NCBI GenBank assembly: GCA_029565375.1
Contig: JAKQOF010000006.1
Coordinates: 1 to 6,756 of the forward strand
Length of the DNA stretch: 6,756 nt
Source: a bacterium
Lineage (GTDB): Bacteria > Patescibacteriota > Saccharimonadia > Saccharimonadales > Saccharimonadaceae
Direction of reading: 5' to 3'
Part shown: piece after piece, positions 1 through 5,947 of the stretch
Layout of the letters: every line of letters starts with the position of its first letter
Numbering within the stretch: the first letter of the stretch is position 1
Translations under genes and position numbers: made by a program
The notes under the pieces: model-generated
Told to the model about the DNA's origin: nothing
What the model saw: only the letters and a program-made list of their open reading frames with translations
Databases searched by the model: none

Positions 1-1122
1 CATGCGCTTTTGATTTTTTATCCAGGATTTTTCTACGGCATCGGTAACAGTTTTGCTACAGTTCACAATATGCGCTTTGAGGACAATCTGTACGCAAATC
101 CGTTCGCGGGGTTACTATCCGGGACGTTTGCGGTCGGTATATTTTTTGTACTAAGCGGGTTTGTATTGACGGTTGGATACTTCACCAAAAAGGACGACAC
201 CATTATTAAGCGTATGGCCGCAAAGCGATATTTGCGATTAATGTTACCCGCACTGGCATCTGTAATGATTGTTTTTATCATACTTGCTTTTGGCTTGAAC
301 GCTGGTATGGAAGGGACGGTAGAAAAGACACAATCACTATGGCTTGGGCAATTGTGGAGTTTTACTCCGCATTTGTGGGACGCGCTGATACAGGCTGCGC
401 AAGGGATTTTTGTGAACGCTATTTCCGATACTGGTTACAACCCCGTGCTTTGGACAATATTCTATGAATTTCTGGGATCATTTATTGTATTTGCGTTAGC
501 ACTGGCGTTTGGACGTTCGCAATATCGGTGGGTTGCTTATGCAGTTGCAGCTGCGCTGTTGTTCCAGACCTGGTTATTTGGGTTTATACTCGGGATGGTT
601 TTGGCTGACATCTATGTGAACAAACGTGGGATTATCACATTCTTCAATAACAGGCTTACGTATCTGTTGATCCCTATCGCTATCTTTTTGGGAGGCTTTC
701 CAAGCGGCGAGATCACTACCACGTGGTATCAGGCGATTAAGATTCCGTATTTAAATGATTTTCAAAACATAACATTCTATGTGTCGGTAGGTGCCACGTT
801 ACTTGTGTTAGCAGTGTTGGCCTTGCCACGCGTCAATAGGTTCTTCGCAAATAAACATATCAGTCAGTATGGACGGTACTCATATTCGCTATACCTGCTT
901 CATATGCCGGTACTATTTACGGTGTGCGTCGGTTCGTTTAATCTGCTGGTCGGACAATTCGGTGTTACCTTTCACCTGGCCGCAGCAATTTCATTTGTCG
1001 CAGCATGTGTCGTGCTAGTTGGCCTAACGTATCTATTTGAGAAGTTTATTGATGCTCCCTCAATCCGACTATCCTCATCATGGTCCAAATTCTTTTTCAG
1101 CAAGACATCAAACAAAAACTAG
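1..1122 (+). CDS. Family-3 membrane acyltransferase (OafA/YrhL-like), 5' end cut by window edge
   Basis: Integral membrane acyltransferase of the Acyl_transf_3 group, which usually transfers acetyl or other acyl groups to surface polysaccharide, peptidoglycan or small molecules. The frame is open from base 1 (His-Ala-Leu-Leu...), so 373 residues are visible and the true start lies to the left. The TTG at base 10 is an in-frame codon and probably not the start. The first visible residue, His, is where the family's R-x10-H catalytic motif would end, suggesting that only a few tens of residues are missing (inference). Family marks, counted from base 1: AVGIFFVLSG at 44-53, a basic segment ending in RYLRLMLP near 76-83, NPVLWTIFYE at 147-156, YSYSLYLLHMP at 293-303, and EKFIDAPS near 347-354. 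There are many hydrophobic helices (about 84-97, 155-170, 176-202, 220-233, 256-284, 301-318, 324-345) and a short basic, Ser-rich cytoplasmic tail. The acceptor cannot be told from sequence. It ends in TAG, 50 bases before aclB. Confidence 0.9.
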   Translation, partial: HALLIFYPGFFYGIGNSFATVHNMRFEDNLYANPFAGLLSGTFAVGIFFVLSGFVLTVGYFTKKDDTIIKRMAAKRYLRLMLPALASVMIVFIILAFGLNAGMEGTVEKTQSLWLGQLWSFTPHLWDALIQAAQGIFVNAISDTGYNPVLWTIFYEFLGSFIVFALALAFGRSQYRWVAYAVAAALLFQTWLFGFILGMVLADIYVNKRGIITFFNNRLTYLLIPIAIFLGGFPSGEITTTWYQAIKIPYLNDFQNITFYVSVGATLLVLAVLALPRVNRFFANKHISQYGRYSYSLYLLHMPVLFTVCVGSFNLLVGQFGVTFHLAAAISFVAACVVLVGLTYLFEKFIDAPSIRLSSSWSKFFFSKTSNKN

Positions 1123-1156
1123 CTATCAGCAGGTCATATATACGTTGAGAGTAGGC

Positions 1157-1162
1157 TATAAT
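1157..1162 (+). promoter_or_regulatory. Candidate -10 box (TATAAT) just upstream of aclB
   Basis: A perfect TATAAT lies in the 50-base gap (1123-1172) between the acyltransferase stop and aclB. Only 10 bases separate it from the aclB ATG, so a transcript started at the normal distance (about 1169-1170) would have a leader of only a few bases or none. No good -35 hexamer is seen at 16-18 bases upstream: the TTGAGA at 1145-1150 is only 6 bases away, too close. There is no extended -10 TG. A short TAGG at 1162-1165 could act as a weak Shine-Dalgarno site on a longer read-through transcript. No terminator hairpin is seen in this gap. Function is inferred from the sequence match only. Confidence 0.45.
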
Positions 1163-1172
1163 AGGTTTAGCA

Positions 1173-2348
1173 ATGCCAAGAAAAAAACTTTCAGAATATC
1201 GGGCGAAAATACTTGTCAATGGTGCATTAGGTATCAGCTATGTTGGCTGGACAGTATCATCACTTGACGACGTTGATGCTATCGAAGGATACGACACATA
1301 CGTAGTCAAGGTAGACCAGGCGGTGAAGGGGCGATTTAAAAAAGGCTTAGTGCTGCTTGACGTAAAGCGTGGGGGCTTGGGCACAGCTGTCAAGGCACTA
1401 CTTGGCAAAGGCTATAACTCTCTTATTGTTGAGCCACAACTTGATCATGACCAAAAAGCCGAACGGTACTTGTCGCTGCTTCGCAACCGCGCAGGCTACA
1501 AAATAGCCTTTAGCGCGCATGGTGGCGTTGATGTGGAGTCAAAGTCAGATGCAATTGAGACGTTTGCACTTACCGATAATTTTGATTGGGACACACTCGC
1601 CAAAAAGACCGGTATCGCTGCAGACAAATTGCAAACACTTTTGGACGTCTTTAAGGCTAATCACTTTGCCTTTCTGGAGATTAATCCGTATGTTCTTGAG
1701 GGTAAGTCTCTCAAGATCCTAGACATCGCAATTGAAGTTGATGACGCTGGGCAGTACTTTACGCAGTTGTGGGGCGGTGATGATATCCGCACGCCGAACA
1801 CGCTGAGTGAGTCCGAGCAGTATATCCGAGAACTGAACGACAACTCACCTGCCTCGTTTAGTCTGACGGTCCTCAATCCTGACGGGGCGATCTTTTTACT
1901 ACTTTCTGGCGGCGGCGCAAGCATTGTGATTGCTGACGAAGTATATAACGTAGGCCTTGGTGACAAACTGGCAAACTACGGCGAGTACAGCGGTAACCCA
2001 AACACCGACGAGACGTACACCTATACCAAGCAGGTAATTAAACTGATCCTAGCGTCAAAAGCGCCACAAAAAGTATTGTTTATTGGTGGTGCGGTGGCTA
2101 ACTTTACTGATATCGCCAACACGTTTGCAGGGATTATTAGGGCGATTGACGAGACCGCCGTTGATCTGCAAAAGCACCACGTCAAAGTCTATGTCCGTCG
2201 TGGTGGCCCCAATCAAGAGATTGGCCTGGAGAAGATAAAAATCGCGCTCGAGGAGCACGCTATACTGGGGGGAGTGTATGATCCGCATACGTCAATCACT
2301 GATGCGCTTGGATATGCACTTGAAAGTTTGAAGGCAAAAAAGAAATGA
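1173..2348 (+). CDS. aclB: ATP-citrate lyase, small (beta) subunit: ATP-grasp / succinyl-CoA-synthetase-beta-like
   Basis: Subunit of the cytoplasmic enzyme citrate + ATP + CoA -> acetyl-CoA + oxaloacetate + ADP + Pi. The 391 residues equal the N-terminal part of human ACLY, plant ACLA and Chlorobium AclB (about 400). The ATG start is supported by the MPRKKLSEY opening, which resembles plant ACLA (MARKKIREY). An ATP-grasp domain covers about 1-200, with Lys46 in VVKVDQ, Glu87 in IVEP and the metal-binding-type LEINP at 168-172. A citrate-binding, CoA-ligase-type domain covers about 225-391, with SGGGAS 245-250, LANYGEYSGNP 266-276, GGAVANFTD 305-313 and VRRGGPN 341-347. Aligned by eye to human ACLY, with a constant offset of 36 over this stretch, Asn310, Thr312 and Arg343 match citrate ligands Asn346, Thr348 and Arg379, whereas Tyr364 is Thr328. 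In the ATP loop, human RRGK reads GRFK (53-56), an oddity. It ends TGA with TAG as the next codon and overlaps aclA by 4 bases, implying coupled translation and a hetero-oligomer. Confidence 0.93.
   Translation: MPRKKLSEYRAKILVNGALGISYVGWTVSSLDDVDAIEGYDTYVVKVDQAVKGRFKKGLVLLDVKRGGLGTAVKALLGKGYNSLIVEPQLDHDQKAERYLSLLRNRAGYKIAFSAHGGVDVESKSDAIETFALTDNFDWDTLAKKTGIAADKLQTLLDVFKANHFAFLEINPYVLEGKSLKILDIAIEVDDAGQYFTQLWGGDDIRTPNTLSESEQYIRELNDNSPASFSLTVLNPDGAIFLLLSGGGASIVIADEVYNVGLGDKLANYGEYSGNPNTDETYTYTKQVIKLILASKAPQKVLFIGGAVANFTDIANTFAGIIRAIDETAVDLQKHHVKVYVRRGGPNQEIGLEKIKIALEEHAILGGVYDPHTSITDALGYALESLKAKKK
2330..2334 (+). promoter_or_regulatory. Ribosome binding site for aclA inside the aclB 3' end
   Basis: GAAGG lies 10 bases upstream of the ATG at 2345 and is embedded in the last codons of aclB. 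It supports ATG 2345 as the aclA start in the ATGA overlap arrangement and points to translational coupling of the two lyase subunits. Confidence 0.55.
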
Positions 2349-4117
2349 TAGATATTCAAAAGTTTCGACTAACAGAAGCGCAGATTGTTGTACTGGGCTC
2401 TCACCCGCAGATTATTCAGTCGATGTTGGACTATGACTTTTTGGCAAAACGCCAACAGCCGAGTGTTGTGGCGATTATCGCTACCGGTCGCAAGCAGGAG
2501 CGATACTTTTGGGGTGAGACTGAAGTTATTATTCCTGTCGTCTCGAACCTCTCGTTACTTCGTGAGGCGAAGCGGAAGACAATAACGGCAGTATTGAATG
2601 TTCAGTCAGCCCGACGCGTCTTGTCGTCAACCAAACAAGCAATTGAGCTGTTGCCGCAGCTGCAGGTGGTGACTATTTTTGCCGAGCAGACACCCGAGTC
2701 ACATACGCTTGATTTGATTGAACTTGTCGCAGACAAAAACATATTGATTACTGGCCCTGCGTCTGTCGGGTTGTTAGTGCCAGGTTACTTGAAGTTAGGT
2801 GCAATCGGTGGGACACAACATCGTCAGCTGTCCGATGCGGATATTTTGGACAGTGGCAACACAGCGGTTGTATCAACATCTGGTGGTATGGTGAACGAAT
2901 TGATTCATACGGTCACCGGAGCAGGCATCGGTGTGTCATTTGCGGTCGCGCTGGGTGGAGATCGCTTTCCGATTACGTCGCCAGCACAGGCAATTCTTTT
3001 GGCCGAAAAGGACAAACAGACAAAACGTATTGTGTACTTTGGTGAACTTGGTGGGTCAGATGAGTATGAGATTGCAGAACTACTCACCAGCAAAAAGCTC
3101 ACAAAAGAATTGATTGTTTATATTGCTGGCACGGTTGCTGAGCTGTTTGAAGAGCCACCACAGTTTGGTCACGCCAAAGCAATGGCGCAAACATATGATG
3201 AGTCTGCTACCGCTAAAAAGAAGATATTGAAGAAAGCTGGTGCAGTGGTATGTGAGACCTTTGCTGACATGCGTACATTCCTTGAAAAGCGAGTTGAAGG
3301 TGAGCGAAGCCCAGTTAAGCGAACGATTGGATCACGTCAACGCAGTATGATTGTCAGCCATATTTCTGGCGAAAAAGACGAGACCGTGCGCCTGCTAGGT
3401 AAGGACCTCATCGAGACCGTTGAAGGCAACTCAGTTGCATCGCTTGTTTTATCCATGTTGCTTGGCCAGCAAGTGACATCAAAAAAGGCGATTGCGTTTG
3501 TTGACTATGTTTTTCGACTGTTGATGGATCACGGACCATATGTGTCTGGTGCGCTGAACACGATTGTGGCGGCACGAGCGGGCAAAGATTTGGTATCAAG
3601 CTTGTCCGCAGGACTTCTGACCATAGGTCCACGATTTGGTGGTGCGATTAACGCAGCCGCTGATGGTTGGCTGTCGGGTGTTGCTGGTGAAGTATCTGCA
3701 CAAGAGTTTGTTGAGTCATTTGCTCGTCGCGGCGAGGTGATATCTGGTATTGGCCATAAAAAGTATCACATTGACTTACCTGACCCACGCGTAAAAGCCC
3801 TCGTTGGGTTTGCTGGGAACAGCAACGGTGACAGGTATTTACAGTTTGCACGGTCAATTGAGGCAATTACTACTACTAAGAAGTCAAACTTGATATTGAA
3901 TGTTGACGGTGCGATTGCCGCGATTTTGCTTGATATTTTGGAGTCCGAGTTTGACTATGACCAGCAACAGCTGCATGAACTTGTCGAGATTGAGTTCTTT
4001 AATGCCTTGTTTGTGTTAAGTCGCTCGGTCGGCTTTACGGCGCACTACCTTGATCAACGTCGTCACGATGAAGGTTTGCTGCGATTATCACCAGGCGATG
4101 TAAGATATATAGGATAG
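2345..4117 (+). CDS. aclA: ATP-citrate lyase, large (alpha) subunit: CoA-binding, phospho-histidine and citrate-synthase-like domains
   Basis: Catalytic partner of AclB. It carries the phosphorylated histidine and the module that cleaves citryl-CoA to acetyl-CoA and oxaloacetate. The 590 residues match the C-terminal half of human ACLY, plant ACLB and Chlorobium AclA (about 600). The CoA-binding, succinyl-CoA-synthetase-alpha-like part covers about 10-310, with LDYDFLAKRQQPSV 28-41, ITGPASVG 135-142, STSGGMVNEL 177-186, ALGGDRFP 202-209, GELGGSDEYEIAEL 233-246 and PQFGHAKAMA 272-281. His276 matches the phospho-histidine His760 of human ACLY. The citrate-synthase-like part covers about 335-590, with MDHGPYVSGALNTI 394-407, ARAGKDLVSSL 410-420, LTIGPRFGGA 425-434, ISGIGHKK 466-473, NLILNVDGAIAAILLDIL 515-532 and FTAHYLDQRR 564-573. 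His396, His471 and Asp521 sit where the citrate-synthase-type catalytic His/His/Asp residues are expected, so the enzyme looks active. Human GAHNTI is GALNTI here. The C-terminus (DVRYIG) is complete relative to human DISYV. It overlaps aclB by 4 bases and precedes glmS by 12. Confidence 0.94.
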   Translation: MIDIQKFRLTEAQIVVLGSHPQIIQSMLDYDFLAKRQQPSVVAIIATGRKQERYFWGETEVIIPVVSNLSLLREAKRKTITAVLNVQSARRVLSSTKQAIELLPQLQVVTIFAEQTPESHTLDLIELVADKNILITGPASVGLLVPGYLKLGAIGGTQHRQLSDADILDSGNTAVVSTSGGMVNELIHTVTGAGIGVSFAVALGGDRFPITSPAQAILLAEKDKQTKRIVYFGELGGSDEYEIAELLTSKKLTKELIVYIAGTVAELFEEPPQFGHAKAMAQTYDESATAKKKILKKAGAVVCETFADMRTFLEKRVEGERSPVKRTIGSRQRSMIVSHISGEKDETVRLLGKDLIETVEGNSVASLVLSMLLGQQVTSKKAIAFVDYVFRLLMDHGPYVSGALNTIVAARAGKDLVSSLSAGLLTIGPRFGGAINAAADGWLSGVAGEVSAQEFVESFARRGEVISGIGHKKYHIDLPDPRVKALVGFAGNSNGDRYLQFARSIEAITTTKKSNLILNVDGAIAAILLDILESEFDYDQQQLHELVEIEFFNALFVLSRSVGFTAHYLDQRRHDEGLLRLSPGDVRYIG

Positions 4118-4120
4118 GAA
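4115..4120 (+). promoter_or_regulatory. Ribosome binding site for glmS overlapping the aclA stop
   Basis: TAGGAA spans the aclA TAG stop codon and carries an AGGA core (4116-4119) about 10 bases before the glmS ATG. A second AGGA at 4111-4114 precedes it. The stop of one gene doubles as the ribosome site of the next, consistent with one transcript for aclBA-glmS. The 12-base gap leaves no room for a glmS ribozyme or an independent promoter outside aclA coding sequence. Confidence 0.5.
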
Positions 4121-4129
4121 AATACATAT

Positions 4130-5947
4130 ATGTGCGGAATAGTAGGATACATTGGAGATAAAGATGCGCAGGGTTACCTGATGACGGCGCTGCATCGTTT
4201 AGAGTATCGCGGCTATGACTCTGCCGGTATTGTGACGATTGATGACGGGACGCCAACCGTGCACCGCGCTAAGGGTAAGGTTGCAGAACTCGAAGCACTG
4301 ACGAATGAAAACCCTGCTAAAGGACCACTGGGCATTGGTCATACTCGCTGGGCAACGCACGGTGTTCCATCCGAGACGAACGCACATCCACAGAAAGCTG
4401 GCGATATCTACTTGGTACATAACGGTATTATTGAAAACTACCGAGACTTAAAAGCTGAGCTGAAAGATCACACGTTCGTCAGTGAAACAGACACAGAAGT
4501 ACTGGCAGCGTTGATCGACTCGTTTTATGACGAAGAGACGAGTTTGGCCGACGCTGTTATCCAGGCGTTACAAATTGCAGTTGGTACATACGGTATAGCC
4601 GTTGCATCTGCGCGTAACCCAGACGAGATTGTTGCCGCACGACTGGGTAGTCCACTGATTGTTGGTTTGAGTGAAGGCGAGACCTATATCGCCAGTGACG
4701 CATCAGCACTCGTTGGGTATACCGATCAAGCAGTGTATTTGAAAGATGGTGAAGTTGTTGTGTGTCGCCGTGATGGTATTGAGGTCTTTGACCTGGCGTC
4801 TCGTCCTGTGTCACCACGTGTCGAGACGATCGAAGCGGACTTGCAGTCCATTCAAAAGCAAGGCTACGATCACTTCCTCTTAAAAGAGATTATTGAACAA
4901 CCGCAGACACTGCGATCAACGCTGAACGGTCGCGTTGACGTTGCCGATAACTTGATCAAATTGGGCGGACTGAATATGACTGACGACGAGCTACGCGGTA
5001 TTGAGCACGTCACAATTATTGGCTGTGGCACAGCGTATTACGCAGGCCAGTTAGCGTCGTATTATCTTGAGCAAATTGTTGATGGGCTGACAATTGATGT
5101 GGCGATTGCGTCTGAGCTCCGGTACCGATCATTCCATTTGCCAAAGAACACTGTCGCCCTAGTTGTATCGCAATCTGGTGAGACAGCTGACACGTTGGCG
5201 TGCCTGCGTGAGATTAAAAAGCGTGGCGTGAAGACACTCGGCATTATTAACGCCGTAGGTTCGACGATTGCTCGAGAAGTTGACGGCGGTATTTATGTTC
5301 ATGCTGGTCCTGAGATTTCAGTTGCATCAACGAAAGCCTTTACGTCACAAGTGTCAGCCATGATTATGTTTGGCATCACACTTGCTCAGGCACGCGGCAT
5401 TAACAACGAGGATATCAGTAACTATATTCGCGAACTTGATCAGCTTCCGGGTGAGATTGAACGGGTGATTACTAATTACCAAAACGAGATTCCATCAATC
5501 GCAAAGAAGTACGAGTCGTATGACCACGCACTTTTCTTTGGTCGTGATACATTGTATCCGGTTGCACTTGAAGGTGCGTTGAAGCTGAAGGAGATTTCGT
5601 ATATCCAAGCTGAAGGATATGCTGCAGGTGAGTTAAAGCATGGTCCCATTGCATTGATTGACGATAGCTTCTTTGAAGTAGCCTTACTGCTTGATAACTG
5701 GCTATTCGACAAGACGCTTAGCTCGCTGTCTGAAGTGAATGCACGTGGTGGCCATATCTTTGCTATTACAAATAGTAAACAAAACATTGATGCCGAGACG
5801 GTACTGCACGTTGATACGAACCTTCATGTGCTTGCACCGTTAGTATTGAACGTGGTCCAGCAACTATTCGCCTATCACATCGCTGTTGCGCGCGGCAACG
5901 ACGTCGATCAACCTCGCAACCTCGCCAAGAGTGTTACAGTCGAGTAG
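4130..5947 (+). CDS. glmS: Glutamine--fructose-6-phosphate aminotransferase (isomerizing)
   Basis: Makes glucosamine-6-phosphate and glutamate from fructose-6-phosphate and glutamine, the committed step to UDP-GlcNAc for peptidoglycan and surface glycans. At 605 residues it is full length for the family. It begins MCGIVGYIG, so Cys2 becomes the N-terminal nucleophile after Met removal, which fixes the start. The class-II glutaminase domain covers about 2-220, with YRGYDSAG 26-33, GHTRWATHG 70-78, HNGIIENY 97-104 and SETDTEVLA 118-126. The first SIS domain covers about 290-425, with GCGTAYYAG 298-306, SQSGETADT 347-355 and SVASTKAF 397-404. The second SIS domain covers about 460-595, with LEGALKLKEISYIQAEGY 480-497 and ELKHGPIALID 501-511. 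Glu488 and His504 match the isomerase catalytic residues, and Lys600 in the terminal LAKSVTVE matches the sugar-binding lysine. It follows aclA by 12 bases and is probably co-transcribed. Its last 14 bases overlap the convergent glycosyltransferase gene, and no convincing terminator follows. Confidence 0.98.
   Translation: MCGIVGYIGDKDAQGYLMTALHRLEYRGYDSAGIVTIDDGTPTVHRAKGKVAELEALTNENPAKGPLGIGHTRWATHGVPSETNAHPQKAGDIYLVHNGIIENYRDLKAELKDHTFVSETDTEVLAALIDSFYDEETSLADAVIQALQIAVGTYGIAVASARNPDEIVAARLGSPLIVGLSEGETYIASDASALVGYTDQAVYLKDGEVVVCRRDGIEVFDLASRPVSPRVETIEADLQSIQKQGYDHFLLKEIIEQPQTLRSTLNGRVDVADNLIKLGGLNMTDDELRGIEHVTIIGCGTAYYAGQLASYYLEQIVDGLTIDVAIASELRYRSFHLPKNTVALVVSQSGETADTLACLREIKKRGVKTLGIINAVGSTIAREVDGGIYVHAGPEISVASTKAFTSQVSAMIMFGITLAQARGINNEDISNYIRELDQLPGEIERVITNYQNEIPSIAKKYESYDHALFFGRDTLYPVALEGALKLKEISYIQAEGYAAGELKHGPIALIDDSFFEVALLLDNWLFDKTLSSLSEVNARGGHIFAITNSKQNIDAETVLHVDTNLHVLAPLVLNVVQQLFAYHIAVARGNDVDQPRNLAKSVTVE

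Noticed and set aside
1145..1150. TTGAGA as a -35 box for the TATAAT at 1157
   Set aside because: The spacer is only 6 bases, far below the usual 16-18.
1156..1164. Small inverted repeat CTAT-A-ATAG around the -10 box, as an operator
   Set aside because: Four-base arms in AT-rich DNA are expected by chance; nothing else supports a binding site.
1123..1172. Intergenic gap as a site for a small RNA or riboswitch
   Set aside because: Only 50 bases, no convincing stem-loop, and no terminator for the upstream gene.
1173..2348. Calling this gene succinyl-CoA synthetase beta (sucC)
   Set aside because: The GEYSGNP, GGAVANFTD and VRRGGPN signatures and the adjacent citrate-synthase-like partner are specific to ATP-citrate lyase.
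2345..4117. Calling this gene succinyl-CoA synthetase alpha (sucD) or citrate synthase (gltA)
   Set aside because: It contains both modules in one chain in ATP-citrate lyase order, with the PQFGHA phospho-histidine motif and NLILNVDG; neither family alone covers it.
4118..4129. glmS ribozyme upstream of glmS
   Set aside because: The gap is 12 bases; the ribozyme needs well over 100 bases of non-coding leader.
5476..5787. Long antisense open frame within glmS (103 codons), and similar antisense frames in aclB and aclA
   Set aside because: They lie fully opposite strongly conserved coding sequence, have no recognisable motifs and no ribosome sites; they are shadows of the real genes.
5885..5899. 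GTTGC-GCGCG-GCAAC inverted repeat near the end of glmS, a possible terminator for the minus-strand gene
   Set aside because: There is no T tract on the minus-strand 3' side, and the repeat falls in conserved glmS coding sequence (VARGN), which explains it.
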